A stretch of DNA of 64,000 nucleotides, from assembly GCF_004801395.1 (NCBI RefSeq), contig NZ_SSOA01000012.1, forward strand, positions 1-64,000, read 5' to 3'. Every line of letters starts with the position of its first letter. Positions within the stretch are counted from its first letter, which is position 1. Below, in pieces: positions 27,337 through 37,033 of this stretch. This stretch comes from Gillisella terrae. Lineage in GTDB: Bacteria; Pseudomonadota; Alphaproteobacteria; Rhizobiales; Rhizobiaceae. The notes below the pieces were generated by a model. That model worked only from the letters and a program-made list of their open reading frames with translations, made no database searches and was not told where the DNA came from. Made by a program: the position numbers and the translations under genes.

Positions 27337-27400
27337 CCTTAAATCGGAATCGATTTAAAGTAAAAATTATGCAGCAGATTTAACGTGCTACAGCGTCTTT
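27337..27400 (-). repeat. ~60-bp dispersed hairpin repeat, copy B
   Basis: Inverted relative to copy A: TTAAATCGGAATCGATTTAA followed by AAAATTATGCAGCAGATTTA. A second fragment, GAGGAATTATGCAGT, lies at 27466-27480. Between them, CATATTTGGTGAGAGGCGC (27409-27427) also recurs near 1994 (as CACATTTGGTGAGAGGCGC) and, inverted, near 50814. Confidence 0.8.
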
Positions 27401-27580
27401 TGAGCGGCATATTTGGTGAGAGGCGCGGCCGTCTACTGTATCATTCCCCAAATCGATCGCGTTTTGAGGAATTATGCAGTTGGGGGCGTATGCGATAGGA
27501 AAGGGGTGTGGAAAAACGTTTCAATGCGCAGGATGCCTGGCGCAGAAAACATAGAAGATAAGGAAAGAAGCAGCGGAAAA

Positions 27581-27657
27581 TGGTAGCGGGGGGCGGACTT
27601 GAACCGCCGACCTTGGGGTTATGAATCCCACGCTCTAACCACCTGAGCTACCCCGCC
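27581..27657 (-). tRNA. tRNA-Met (anticodon CAU, elongator)
   Basis: The cloverleaf on the minus strand starts GGCGGGGTAGCTCAGGTGG, has anticodon loop TTCATAA and T arm GGCGG-TTCAAGT-CCGCC, and ends in encoded CCA. The acceptor stem has a G-U first pair and GC pairs elsewhere, so it is not the initiator tRNA. tRNA-Ile with lysidine also reads CAU at gene level, but the acceptor and D arm fit alphaproteobacterial elongator Met. Confidence 0.9.
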
Positions 27658-27817
27658 ACACTCACTGAAACGCTTTGAAAACAAAGCCGCTGCAAGCGAT
27701 GGGCGGCTTATAGTTCGAGCATCACAGCAAAGTCAAGCGCTCAAAAAAGAAAAATCATAAATTTGTCATCATGCTTTTAAAAACAACGACTTGAAGCGAA
27801 ATTGGATTTGCGCTCGC

Positions 27818-29014
27818 CTATGCCGCCAGCGTGTCCTGCAAAAGGGCAGTCAGCGCCGCCTGTGCATCCGCGCTACGCTCTGATTTTTCAATAAAGCCGC
27901 CGCCGTAGACACGGGCGTCTGCACCGGGGGCCGAATAGAGCACGCAGGCCTGTCCGGGGGCGACACCTGCCTCGCCGTCTTCAAGGTCCACATAAATTCC
28001 GGTGTGGTCAACATAGAGTGTAGCGGGTGTCGGCGGGCGGGTGGAGCGCACCTTGGCAAAGCAGGCAAGGCCGCCTGCGGCTTCTTCTTCAATCGAATAA
28101 TCGCCCAGCCAGTTGATGTCGCGCAAATAGACGCGGCGGGTTTCCAGCGCTTCCTTTGGCCCTACAATCACCCGGCGCGAGCGCGCATCGAGATAAACCA
28201 CATAAAGCGGATCGCCGGTAGCAACCCCTAAGCCTTTGCGCTGGCCGATGGTGTAATGCAAAATGCCATCGTGTTGGCCCAAGACCCGGCCATCAAGATG
28301 CACGATATCACCGGCCAAAGCCGAGTTTGGCTTCAATTTGGTGATGATATCGGCATATTTGCCCTGCGGCACAAAACAGATGTCCTGGCTGTCGGCCTTT
28401 TGCGCCACCACAAGACCCATTTCCTTGGCCAATTCGCGGGTTTCGGCCTTGGAAAGGCCACCCAGCGGAAAACGCAGATAATCAATCTGTTCCTGCGTTG
28501 TGGCAAACAGGAAATAGCTCTGGTCGCGCTCACTATCAATCGGGCGAAACAGGGCGCGGTGGCCGGGGTCATTGGGCAGGGGCATGGCCTTGGAGCGAAT
28601 ATAATGGCCTGTGGCCAGCGCATCTGCGCCCAACTCCTTGGCGGTGGCCAGAAGATCGGCAAATTTTACGGTCTGGTTGCAGGCCACGCAGGGAATGGGG
28701 GTTTCGCCAGCAATATAGCTTTCCATGAATGGATTGATCACGGTATCGCGAAAACGCTGCTCGTAATCCAGCACGTAATGAGGAATGCCCAAGGTTTCAC
28801 ACACGCGCCGCGCATCATCAATATCTTGTCCGGCACAGCAGGAACCTGCCCGATGCACGGCGGCCCCATGATCGTAAAGCTGAAGCGTAATGCCCAGCAC
28901 ATCATAGCCTTCGCGTTTCAAAATCCCGGCCACAACCGAGCTATCAACGCCGCCAGACATGGCAACGACAATGCGTGTATCTTCCGGTCTCTTGTCAAAA
29001 TCCAGCGTGTTCAC
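27818..29014 (-). CDS. mnmA: tRNA-specific 2-thiouridylase MnmA
   Basis: A 398-residue protein. The PP-loop ATP site is [15 protein letters not shown] near residue 20. The two cysteines that carry out sulfur transfer lie in [12 protein letters not shown] and [28 protein letters not shown] marks the C-terminal RNA-binding part. It installs 2-thiouridine at wobble position 34 of Glu, Lys and Gln tRNAs. The start is taken as GTG at 29014, because rhizobial MnmA begins (M)[13 protein letters not shown]; the open frame extends further to 29095 without similarity. tRNA-Met lies 160 bp downstream. Confidence 0.94.
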   Translation of the reverse strand: MNTLDFDKRPEDTRIVVAMSGGVDSSVVAGILKREGYDVLGITLQLYDHGAAVHRAGSCCAGQDIDDARRVCETLGIPHYVLDYEQRFRDTVINPFMESYIAGETPIPCVACNQTVKFADLLATAKELGADALATGHYIRSKAMPLPNDPGHRALFRPIDSERDQSYFLFATTQEQIDYLRFPLGGLSKAETRELAKEMGLVVAQKADSQDICFVPQGKYADIITKLKPNSALAGDIVHLDGRVLGQHDGILHYTIGQRKGLGVATGDPLYVVYLDARSRRVIVGPKEALETRRVYLRDINWLGDYSIEEEAAGGLACFAKVRSTRPPTPATLYVDHTGIYVDLEDGEAGVAPGQACVLYSAPGADARVYGGGFIEKSERSADAQAALTALLQDTLAA

Positions 29015-29210
29015 GGGGCTTCTATCTCTTAAAACGTGCGAGAAGACCGCGATGCTCTTCATCATCATCGCCTGTGCAGTGTCTGCACAAGGCACCTTGT
29101 CTCATCCGGTCTGTTAGACATGGATATAGAAAGGATTGGCCGCTGATGCAAGACCAGTGCACAACAGGTGCTGTTGGTGCCTGTCATTGCGGTCGCATAG
29201 ATGGCGAGCC

Positions 29211-30788
29211 TTACAGACTGTCCAGCTCGGCCCGGTGGCGCTGCATGGCGAGAAAGCGACGGTAATCGCGCTCGAAATCAACACTTGCGTGAGGGGCGGG
29301 TGGTGCCAGCCGTCCCTTGGCTGCCATGGCGGCACCCGCTGTCATAAGGTTTGGATAAAGCTTTGCCGCGGTTGCGGCATTGATGGCTGTGCCAACCAGC
29401 ACGGCGTCGGTCTCGTCTGCGACCATCAATTCGCAACCGGTGGCATCGCGATAAAGCTCGACCAAAAGCGGATTTTTAACATGCCCGCCGGTCAGATGCA
29501 GCCGGGTTGGGCCATGCTGATCGACAATCATCCCTTCCAGAATTTGCCGCAGGCCAAGGGCAATGCTGACGCAGGCGCGCCAATAGATGCGGCACAGGCC
29601 ATCAAAACTGGCATCCAGCGTCAATCCGCTGATCGTGCCCGTCAGGTTTGGATCAGCAAAGGGCGAGCGATTGCCATGAAAATCCGGCAGGATATTGATT
29701 TTATGGCCAAAAGAAGCGCCTTCGTGCGCGCGCAATTCTCCAATGCGCTGAATGACCCGACGATGATTGTCAATGCTCGGCTCTCCACCCTGTGCGTGGC
29801 TGCGGAGCAGGTGGTTGAGCAAGGCACCGGTGGCGGATTGGCCTGCCTCGACCAGCCACATATCGGGTAAAATGGCCTCGAAATAAGGCCCCCAAAGGCT
29901 AAAGCCGTGATATGGCTTCGAGTTGAGCGCAATCAGGCAGCTTGATGTGCCACCAATCAGCGCAATCGGCTGGCTATCGGGATTGGTGAGATCGGCAGCC
30001 CCCAAGACGCCAAGCGCGCCCGCATAAGCATCCACCATGCCAGCCGCCACCGCAATGCCTGGCTCCAGCCCCAAGGCCTCGGCAGCAGAATGCGAGAGCG
30101 GGCCAATGCTTTGCCCGACATGGACTGCCACCTCCGGCAGGTTGGCGCGCACAATCAGGTCTTCAAGGCCCAGATCGGCAAGGAAATCCCGCTGCCATCC
30201 CGGTTTTGTGTGGCCGAAAAAACTCCATTTGGAGGTGAGGGTGCAGAGTGAGCGGGCGGTGCTGCCGGTGGCTTTCCAGGTGAGAAAATCAGCCAGATCA
30301 AAAGCATGGCCAAGTCTGGCCCAGAGATCCGGTCTATGCCCTTTGAGCCACATGAGTTTGGGAATTTCCGCCTCTGGCGACATGGCCCGGCCGTGATGGA
30401 GCAGGACGGGATGGTCAAGCTCCGAGCATTCGGCAGCTTCAGCGCTTGCGCGGTGATCCAGCCAGGCGATGGTATCATAGCCTTGGCCATCGTCTTCACG
30501 CAGGTATAGCGGCTCTCCTTGCTTATCGCGCAGCACCAGCGAGCAGGTGGCATCGAAGCCGATGGCGGCAATGGCAGACGGGGCAATGGCGGCCTGCCGC
30601 AAGGCGGCTTTCACGGCAATGCAGCAGGCGTTCCAGATTTCTTCCGAGCTATGCTCGCCCTGATCATCCCGTGGCCGTGACAGGGTAATGGGGTGTTCGC
30701 AGCGCGCCAGCAACTGCCCGGTGCTGGAGACAACGCCTGCGCGGGCACTGCCGGTGCCAACATCCACCGAAATGACGTGATCTCTCAT
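29211..30788 (-). CDS. FGGY-family carbohydrate kinase, D-ribulose-type
   Basis: A 525-residue two-domain sugar kinase. The N-terminal phosphate loop is ISVDVGTGSARAGV. GFDATCSLVL (about residue 80) contains TCSLV, a motif associated with D-ribulose kinases rather than xylulose or glycerol kinases. The C-terminal ATPase part has LHLTGGHVKNPLLVELYRDA and VLVGTAINAA. It would phosphorylate the ketose released by the polyol dehydrogenases upstream, which suggests that ribitol or another pentitol enters through the same importer. It is the last gene of the smo/mtl operon, 56 bp after the HAD gene. Confidence 0.88.
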   Translation of the reverse strand: MRDHVISVDVGTGSARAGVVSSTGQLLARCEHPITLSRPRDDQGEHSSEEIWNACCIAVKAALRQAAIAPSAIAAIGFDATCSLVLRDKQGEPLYLREDDGQGYDTIAWLDHRASAEAAECSELDHPVLLHHGRAMSPEAEIPKLMWLKGHRPDLWARLGHAFDLADFLTWKATGSTARSLCTLTSKWSFFGHTKPGWQRDFLADLGLEDLIVRANLPEVAVHVGQSIGPLSHSAAEALGLEPGIAVAAGMVDAYAGALGVLGAADLTNPDSQPIALIGGTSSCLIALNSKPYHGFSLWGPYFEAILPDMWLVEAGQSATGALLNHLLRSHAQGGEPSIDNHRRVIQRIGELRAHEGASFGHKINILPDFHGNRSPFADPNLTGTISGLTLDASFDGLCRIYWRACVSIALGLRQILEGMIVDQHGPTRLHLTGGHVKNPLLVELYRDATGCELMVADETDAVLVGTAINAATAAKLYPNLMTAGAAMAAKGRLAPPAPHASVDFERDYRRFLAMQRHRAELDSL

Positions 30789-30844
30789 GCGTTTTTATTT
30801 CCGCCCCAAATCCTGTTTCTCAAGTCCTGATGAACGGATCATCC

Positions 30845-31519
30845 TTAGGGCACAAGGTGTATCAATTCGGCCATGGCGTCAAACCGGGCGTGGGGATTTT
30901 GGGCGGCAATTCGGCTTTCATACGTCTCACCCAGGGCGTGGCCACCGCCGGTAAAGGCAAGGGCTGTCATGTTTGCGGCGCGGGCGGCTGCAAGACCTGC
31001 GGGGCTGTCTTCCACCACCACGCATTGGTGCGCAGGGATTGCCATTTTTTCAGCGGCATAGAGAAACAGATCGGGGGCGGGCTTGCCATTTTGAACCATG
31101 GTGGCGCTGAAAATATGCGGCTGAAAACGCTCGATCAGCCCGGTGACACTGAGTGATAAAGCAATGCGCTCCGGCTGGCTGGAGGAGGCGACACACCAGC
31201 GGATGCCTGCTTTTTCCAGATCATCCAAGGCCGCATGCAGGCCGGAAATCGGCTTTAAATCCTTCCGAAAGCGCTCATAGAGATGGGTGCGCAGGCCGGT
31301 CAGAAAGGCCTCGCCAATCGCGAAGGAAAACTCCTTGTGGGCCGTTTCCACCACGGTTGCCATGCTGCGACCGAGGAAATGGCGATAGACATAATCGGCA
31401 TCAATCGCCACGCCCGCTTTTTCAAACTCGGCCACCATGACCTCAACCGAAATCGGCTCGCTGTCCACCAGCACGCCGTCGCAATCGAAAATCACCAGCT
31501 TGGTGGCCGCATCCTGCAT
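30845..31519 (-). CDS. HAD-superfamily hydrolase (sugar-phosphate phosphatase type)
   Basis: A 224-residue HAD protein of the beta-phosphoglucomutase/YniC subgroup. Motif I is VIFDCDGVLVDSEP (nucleophile Asp near residue 12), motif II CVASSSQPERI (about 113), and motif IV VVEDSPAGLAAARAA (about 172). The helical cap lies between motifs I and II. Substrates in this subgroup are phosphorylated sugars. Its place between mtlK and the FGGY kinase suggests a house-cleaning or balancing role in polyol catabolism. It begins 11 bp after the mtlK stop. Confidence 0.88.
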   Translation of the reverse strand: MQDAATKLVIFDCDGVLVDSEPISVEVMVAEFEKAGVAIDADYVYRHFLGRSMATVVETAHKEFSFAIGEAFLTGLRTHLYERFRKDLKPISGLHAALDDLEKAGIRWCVASSSQPERIALSLSVTGLIERFQPHIFSATMVQNGKPAPDLFLYAAEKMAIPAHQCVVVEDSPAGLAAARAANMTALAFTGGGHALGETYESRIAAQNPHARFDAMAELIHLVP

Positions 31520-31530
31520 GGTGTCATCCT

Positions 31531-33018
31531 TTATCCTGCCGCGAGCTGTCCATCCAGATAGCGTTGCAGTGTCTGGGCTGTGCCGTGAGCGAGAAGCGAG
31601 GAGAGCGCTTGGCTAAAGCGCTTTTTGAAAACCTCGTTTTTGCCAACACTGCCAAAAATATCATCCAATGTCAGGAATAGCAGCGGATCTTGGCGCGAGG
31701 CAATGGCGGTTTTTTGCAAACGCTCGGCGCTGGCGTCGTTAAACACAATCGGCTTGCCGCTATCCGTTGTGCCTTCAAAATAATGGCACCACAGAGCAGA
31801 CACCAACGAAAGCCCGACAACATCCAGCCCCTTGGCGAGCCGATCCGCAGTCGATGGCAGAATGAATTTTGGCTGACGGTTGGAGCCATCCTGAGCGAGG
31901 CGCGGAATGGTGTCGCCGATTTTGGGGTTGGAGAAGCGGTTCTCGATCAGTGTCGCGTAATCCTGCAAGCTGGTGTTGGGCACGGGTGGCACCACGGGAA
32001 TGATTTCATCATGGGTCAGCTTGGCAAGGAAAGCGCGGATCAGCGGATTTTCCATGGCTTCATGGACAAAGTGAATGTCCATCAGTGCTGCCGGATAGGC
32101 AATGGCCGCATGACCGCCGTTGAGAATCCGCAGCTTCATCAGCTCATAGGGGGCGACATCCTCCACAAAGGTGACGCCAACCTCTTCAAAGGCAGGGCGA
32201 CCCAGCGGGAATTTATCCTCCAACACCCATTGCTTGAACTCCTCGCAAAACACCGGCCATGCATCATCAATGCCGTAAGTGTCGTGGGTAATGTCAATCT
32301 CGCGCGGGCCGGTGGCTGGGGTGATGCGATCCACCATGGAATTGGGGAAGGCGACGTGGTGGTGAATCCAATCGGCAAATTCGGGATCAGACAGTTTGGC
32401 AAGGCCAATCACGGTCGCTTCTGTCACCTCGCCATTGCCGGGAATGTTGTCGCAGCACATCACCGTAAACGGCGGAATATTGGCGGCACGGCGGGCCTTG
32501 AGGCCTGCGATGATCAGGCCGAAGACGGTTTTGGGCTGGGTTGGGTTTTGCGCATCCGCCACGATGGCCGGGTGCTTGGGGTCAAAATGGCCGGTGGCGG
32601 GATCGATGAAATAGCCGCCTTCGGTGATGGTCATGGAGACGATGCGAATGGCGGGGTCTGCCAGCTTGGCAATCATGCCGTCAAAATCTGGTGCCGCGAT
32701 CATATCCACCATCGGGCCGGTGACGGTGGCTGCACTTTTGGCCACATCCTGCTCCACTACGGTGGTCAGATAATCCTGAGCGGCGAGCTTTTCTTTCATG
32801 GTGGCGTCAGAAGGCAAGACGCCTGCGCCGACAATGGCAAAATCGAGGTCTTTGCCGAGGTTGAACAGCTCATGCAGATAGATGGCCTGATGGGCGCGGT
32901 GGAAATTGCCAACGCCAAAATGCACGATGCCGGGGGTGAGGCTTTCGCGGGCATAAGTGGGGACCGCGGCTTTTGCGGCTGCCTCGGGAAGGGTTGAAAG
33001 AGAAAGTTTTACGGTCAT
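31531..33018 (-). CDS. mtlK: Mannitol 2-dehydrogenase MtlK
   Basis: A 495-residue long-chain polyol dehydrogenase, the usual size. The NAD-binding loop is GIVHFGVGNFHRAHQAIYLH near residue 30. The catalytic Lys and His lie in LMKLRILNGGHAAIAYPA (about residues 294-311). ITEGGYFID and VMCCDNIPGNG are further family motifs. It oxidises D-mannitol to D-fructose; relatives also accept D-arabitol and sorbitol. It follows smoS in the operon, with a pair of inverted repeats between them. Confidence 0.94.
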   Translation of the reverse strand: MTVKLSLSTLPEAAAKAAVPTYARESLTPGIVHFGVGNFHRAHQAIYLHELFNLGKDLDFAIVGAGVLPSDATMKEKLAAQDYLTTVVEQDVAKSAATVTGPMVDMIAAPDFDGMIAKLADPAIRIVSMTITEGGYFIDPATGHFDPKHPAIVADAQNPTQPKTVFGLIIAGLKARRAANIPPFTVMCCDNIPGNGEVTEATVIGLAKLSDPEFADWIHHHVAFPNSMVDRITPATGPREIDITHDTYGIDDAWPVFCEEFKQWVLEDKFPLGRPAFEEVGVTFVEDVAPYELMKLRILNGGHAAIAYPAALMDIHFVHEAMENPLIRAFLAKLTHDEIIPVVPPVPNTSLQDYATLIENRFSNPKIGDTIPRLAQDGSNRQPKFILPSTADRLAKGLDVVGLSLVSALWCHYFEGTTDSGKPIVFNDASAERLQKTAIASRQDPLLFLTLDDIFGSVGKNEVFKKRFSQALSSLLAHGTAQTLQRYLDGQLAAG

Positions 33019-33061
33019 TGGGTTCTGTCCTGAATGAATTTTGGGAAATGGGCCGTGGGGA

Positions 33062-33235
33062 TACCCCCTCTGGCTGCCGCCATCTCCCCCACAGGGGGGG
33101 AGAGGCCGTGCGGCTGACGTGCGGCTCTACCAGCAACCGCCACCCCGCATATTGCGAATGGTTGAGGAGGAGCGAGAGGATTGCCACCTGCTTTCTCCCC
33201 CCTTGTGGGGGAGATGGCGGCAGCCAGAGGGGGTA
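33062..33235. repeat. Inverted pair of GC-rich repeats (type 2) between smoS and mtlK
   Basis: 33062-33103 (TACCCCCTCTGGCTGCCGCC... to GGGGGGGAGA) and 33194-33235 (TCTCCCCCC... to CAGAGGGGGTA) are inverted copies about 42 bp long. They would form a large hairpin in the operon mRNA. A second pair lies between smoE and smoF. Confidence 0.88.
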
Positions 33236-33282
33236 AGCGAAGCGCTTCTTTTGGGTCCACACTCCACAACTCCCCACCCATC

Positions 33283-34062
33283 TCAGCTCATCCAATTGCC
33301 GCCATCGACATTGTACGTCTGGGCCACCACATAATCGGCCTCGTTTGAAGCCAGAAAAATCGCCATGCCGGTGAGATCCTGTGCTGTGCCCATGCGGCCA
33401 AACGGAACAGCCTCACCCACCAGCTTTTTCTTCTCGCCGGGCGCGCGGTTTTCATGTTTGGCAAACAGCGCATCGACGCCATCCCAATGCTCACCATCGA
33501 CCACGCCGGGGGCAATGGCATTGACATTGATGCCATGCTTGATCAGGTCCAGCCCGGCCGATTGGGTGAGTGAGATGATGGCTGCCTTGGTGGCGCAATA
33601 GACCGCAACCAGCGCTTCGCCGCGCCGTCCGGCCTGGCTGGCCATATTGATAATCTTGCCGCCCTTGCCACGGGCAATCATCGATTTTGCCGCTGCTTGC
33701 AGCATGAAGAGCGAGCCTGCGACATTGATGGAAAACAGCCGGTCATAGCTCTCGCGGGTGATCTCGACGATCGGCGCGAGATCAAACAGCGCGGCATTGT
33801 TGATGAGAATGTCCAAGCCGCCAGTGCGCTCTTCCACCGTCTTGATGGCAGCATCGATGGAGGCTTGGTGGGTCACATCCAGATGCAGGGCATAGGCGCG
33901 CTCACCAATGGCATTTGCGGTGTCGGTCGCCCGCTCCATGTTGATGTCGGCAATGGCAACGGTTGCGCCTTCGCGCACGTAAGCTTCCGCAAAGGCCCGG
34001 CCAATGCCGCGGGCAGAGCCGGTGATCAGCGCGGATTTTCCGCTCAATCGGTCTGACGTCAT
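33283..34062 (-). CDS. smoS: Sorbitol dehydrogenase SmoS (SDR)
   Basis: A 259-residue classical short-chain dehydrogenase. The cofactor motif is [19 protein letters not shown] with the acidic IADIN at the end of beta-2, so NAD is preferred. LINNAALFD follows, then the catalytic Ser and the YCATK active site (Tyr about 153). [17 protein letters not shown] is characteristic of SmoS-type sorbitol (L-iditol) dehydrogenases. It oxidises D-sorbitol to fructose and, in relatives, galactitol to tagatose. Its ATG overlaps the smoK stop (ATGA). Confidence 0.95.
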   Translation of the reverse strand: MTSDRLSGKSALITGSARGIGRAFAEAYVREGATVAIADINMERATDTANAIGERAYALHLDVTHQASIDAAIKTVEERTGGLDILINNAALFDLAPIVEITRESYDRLFSINVAGSLFMLQAAAKSMIARGKGGKIINMASQAGRRGEALVAVYCATKAAIISLTQSAGLDLIKHGINVNAIAPGVVDGEHWDGVDALFAKHENRAPGEKKKLVGEAVPFGRMGTAQDLTGMAIFLASNEADYVVAQTYNVDGGNWMS

Positions 34063-35057
34063 TGTGTCAATCCTTGCTCGTTAAAGCGATGCATGCGGCT
34101 CTCGTCGGGGGTGAGAAACACGGTCGCCCCATGGCGGGCCATGAAGTCACCGTCAGCGCGGGCGGTCAGGGTGCCAACACCATCGACCTCAACATGCAAA
34201 TGGGTGTCGGAGCCAAGGTGCTCGGCAATTGTCACCTTGCCTTTCCATGCGCCGTCACTGGTGGAAAGCGCCACATGCTCGGGGCGAATACCAATGGTGG
34301 CGGCCCCATATTTTTGCGCTGTCGCACCGGAAATCAGGTTCATCTTCGGCGAACCGATAAAACCCGCGACAAACAGATTGGCCGGTTTGTGATATAGCTC
34401 CATCGGCGAGCCAACCTGCTCGATATTGCCCTTGTTCAAAACCACAATCTTGTCGGCCATGGTCATGGCTTCCACCTGATCGTGGGTGACGTAGATCGAT
34501 GTGGCACCCAGCTTCTGGTGCAACTCGGTAATTTCGAGGCGCATGTTGACGCGCAGCGCGGCATCAAGATTGGACAGTGGCTCATCAAACAAAAAGCACG
34601 AGGGCGAGCGCACAATCGCCCGGCCAATCGCCACGCGCTGGCGCTGACCGCCAGAAAGCTGGCGCGGTTTACGGTCAAGATAATCTGTGAGGTTGAGGAT
34701 GCGGGCCGCATCCGTGACCTTCTTGTCAATCTCGCCCTTGTCCACGCCCGCCATTTTTAGCGGAAAGCCAATGTTGGAGCGCACGCTCATATGCGGATAC
34801 AGCGCATAGGACTGAAACACCATGGCAAGGCCGCGTTCAGACGGTTTGCGATCTGTGGCGTCAGCTCCATCAATGAAGATCTTGCCACCGGATGTATCTT
34901 CCAGCCCGGCAATCAGCCGTAGCAGGGTGGATTTGCCGCAGCCGGAGGGACCGACGAAGACAACGAATTCGCCATTGTTGATCTCCAGATCAATGCCGGG
35001 AATAACCTTGTGCTCGGCAAAGGATTTCGAGACGTTTTTAAGCTGAATACTGCCCAT
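34059..35057 (-). CDS. smoK: Polyol ABC transporter ATP-binding protein SmoK
   Basis: A 332-residue MalK/UgpC-type ATPase. Walker A is [11 protein letters not shown] (about residue 37), the signature [15 protein letters not shown] (about 134), Walker [15 protein letters not shown] and the switch His in [10 protein letters not shown]. The C-terminal OB-like regulatory domain has IGIRPEHV and LTARADGD. It powers import through SmoF and SmoG. It lies 15 bp after the smoG stop and is coupled to smoS. Confidence 0.95.
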   Translation of the reverse strand: MGSIQLKNVSKSFAEHKVIPGIDLEINNGEFVVFVGPSGCGKSTLLRLIAGLEDTSGGKIFIDGADATDRKPSERGLAMVFQSYALYPHMSVRSNIGFPLKMAGVDKGEIDKKVTDAARILNLTDYLDRKPRQLSGGQRQRVAIGRAIVRSPSCFLFDEPLSNLDAALRVNMRLEITELHQKLGATSIYVTHDQVEAMTMADKIVVLNKGNIEQVGSPMELYHKPANLFVAGFIGSPKMNLISGATAQKYGAATIGIRPEHVALSTSDGAWKGKVTIAEHLGSDTHLHVEVDGVGTLTARADGDFMARHGATVFLTPDESRMHRFNEQGLTQ

Positions 35058-35072
35058 GATATTTGATCCTTA

Positions 35073-35903
35073 TTATTTCACAGCGCCGAAGGTGAGACCG
35101 CGCACCAGCTGTTTCTGGCTGAACCATCCGAGCACGACGATCGGGGCAATCGCCATGGTGGAGGCAGCCGAGAGCTTGGCGTAAAACAGGCCTTCGGGGC
35201 TGGAATAGGAGGCGATGAAGGTGGTCAGCGGTGCCGCAACGGACGTGGTGAGGTTGAGGGTCCAGAAAGCCTCGTTCCATGACAGAATGATGTTAAGCAG
35301 CATGGTCGAGGCAATGCCCGGCACCGCCATGGGCGTCAGCACATAGATGATTTCCTTGATCAGGGATGCGCCATCCATGCGGGCGGCTTCGAGAATTTCG
35401 CCGGGGATTTCCTTGAAATAGGTGTAGAGCATCCAGATGATGATCGGCAGATTGATCATGGTCAGCACGCCCACCAGACCAATGCGGCTATCGAGCAAGC
35501 CACCATCGCGAAACAGCAGATAGATCGGAATCAGCGCGCCCACTGGTGGCATCATCTTGGTGGACAGCATCCACATCAGCACATCCTTGGTGCGCTTGGT
35601 GGGTGAAAACGCCATGGCCCAGGCGGAGGGAATGGCAATGGCCAGCCCCAGAAGCGTGGAGCCAAACGAGATCACCACCGAGTTCATGAAATGGGCGAAA
35701 TAATCCGAGCGCCCCTGAACCTCGACATAGTTTTCCGTGGTCCAATGGAAGAACAAAAACACCGGCGGCGAGGCGATGGCATCACCCTCGCTTTTGAAAC
35801 TGGTGAGAAAGGTCCACAGGATCGGGAAGAACATCAAAAGACCGATGATCCAGGCGATGGCCGTGAATGTCAGTTTGCGTTTGGTTGAAATTGCGCGGGC
35901 CAT
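35073..35903 (-). CDS. smoG: Polyol ABC transporter permease SmoG
   Basis: A 276-residue MalG-type permease with six hydrophobic helices (first about 13-33, last about 243-262). The EAA loop that touches the ATPase is EILEAARMDGASLIKEI (about residue 174). LSTKMMPPVGALIPIYLL is a typical mid-membrane stretch of polyol permeases. It starts 3 bp after the smoF stop. Confidence 0.95.
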   Translation of the reverse strand: MARAISTKRKLTFTAIAWIIGLLMFFPILWTFLTSFKSEGDAIASPPVFLFFHWTTENYVEVQGRSDYFAHFMNSVVISFGSTLLGLAIAIPSAWAMAFSPTKRTKDVLMWMLSTKMMPPVGALIPIYLLFRDGGLLDSRIGLVGVLTMINLPIIIWMLYTYFKEIPGEILEAARMDGASLIKEIIYVLTPMAVPGIASTMLLNIILSWNEAFWTLNLTTSVAAPLTTFIASYSSPEGLFYAKLSAASTMAIAPIVVLGWFSQKQLVRGLTFGAVK

Positions 35904-35906
35904 TGA

Positions 35907-36779
35907 TCAGCTCTCCAGGTTCTTGCCGATGAGGCGGATCAGGAAAAGGGCAACGATATTGGCCAGCACCACGGCGACAATGCCGCCTGCGGATGCGCCA
36001 CCAATGTCAAATTGCAGCAGGGCCTGATTGTAAATCAGATAGGTCAGGTTGGTGCTGTCGGTGCCGGGGCCGCCATTGGTGGTCACGAGAATTTCGGCAA
36101 AGACGGACAGAAGGAAGATGGTCTCGATCAGCACCACCACAGTAATCGCCCGCGACATATGGGGCAGAGTGATATAGATGAATTTCGAGATCGGCCCTGC
36201 GCCATCCATCTCGGCGGCTTCCTTTTGCTCTTCGTCCAGTGATTGCAGGGCGGTGAGCAGGATCAGCGTTGCAAACGGCAGCCATTGCCATGCGACAATG
36301 ATGATGATGGACAGCAGCGGAATGGTGGAAAGCCAGTCCAGCGGCTGCAACCCGACGGCGCGGAAGGCGAAAGCAAACAAGCCGTTCACCGGGTTCATCA
36401 GCATGTTTTTCCACACCAGTGCCGCCACGGTTGGCATGATGAAAAACGGCGAAATCACCAGAATGCGGACAATGCCCTGACCAAACATCGGCTGATCCAG
36501 CAGCAGCGCCAGCGCAATACCGCCAATGATGGAAATGGCCAGCACGCCGCCCACCAGCAAGAGTGTGTTGGTCAACGCCGCAAAGAAGGCCGGATCGGTG
36601 AGGAAATATTGATAATTCAGCAGGCCGATGAAATCATGACTGCCCGGCATCAGCAGATTATAGTTCAGCACGGAAAAGTAGATGGTCATTGCCAGCGGCA
36701 CAATCATCCATGCAAACAGCAGGATAACGGAAGGGGCCATCATCAGTCTCGCCGAGGAATGGGTATGGGTCGTCGCCAT
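35907..36779 (-). CDS. smoF: Polyol ABC transporter permease SmoF
   Basis: A 290-residue MalF-type permease with six hydrophobic helices. Its EAA loop is EEQKEAAEMDGAGPISKFIY (about residue 185). The start at 36779 is preferred over a frame beginning at 36863, because AAGAGGCG stands before it and the extra codons run into a GC-rich repeat. It pairs with SmoG in the membrane. About 250 bp, including an inverted repeat pair, separate it from smoE. Confidence 0.93.
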   Translation of the reverse strand: MATTHTHSSARLMMAPSVILLFAWMIVPLAMTIYFSVLNYNLLMPGSHDFIGLLNYQYFLTDPAFFAALTNTLLLVGGVLAISIIGGIALALLLDQPMFGQGIVRILVISPFFIMPTVAALVWKNMLMNPVNGLFAFAFRAVGLQPLDWLSTIPLLSIIIIVAWQWLPFATLILLTALQSLDEEQKEAAEMDGAGPISKFIYITLPHMSRAITVVVLIETIFLLSVFAEILVTTNGGPGTDSTNLTYLIYNQALLQFDIGGASAGGIVAVVLANIVALFLIRLIGKNLES

Positions 36780-36830
36780 GTCTGCCGCGCCTCTTGGGGT
36801 GTTGGAAATTGAAATGTTGTGGTGGGGGGA

Positions 36831-37005
36831 TACCCCCTCTGCCCTGCCGGGCATCTCCCCCACAAGGGGGGAGAGACCGGGATGAAATCCCCCGCTCCCT
36901 ATCCAAGCTCTGATGAGACACAGCGAAACGGCGTGTCTGGAATTGTAGGCTAACGGATCGGTTTCTCCCCCCTTGTGGGGGAGATGGCGGCAGCCAGAGG
37001 GGGTA
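36831..37005. repeat. Inverted pair of GC-rich repeats (type 2) between smoE and smoF
   Basis: 36831-36876 and 36964-37005 are inverted copies of the same ~42-bp element seen at 33062-33235. The location just after the binding-protein gene fits a hairpin that protects upstream smoE mRNA and lowers read-through. Confidence 0.88.
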
Positions 37006-37033
37006 TTGCGAGGGAAGAGAGGGTCTTTTTCCC

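Noticed and set aside
27581..27657. tRNA-Ile2 (CAU) instead of tRNA-Met
   Set aside because: The acceptor stem and D arm fit alphaproteobacterial elongator Met; only a modification enzyme test could separate them fully.
36780..36863. N-terminal extension of SmoF
   Set aside because: The extension reads into a dispersed repeat and lacks a ribosome site.
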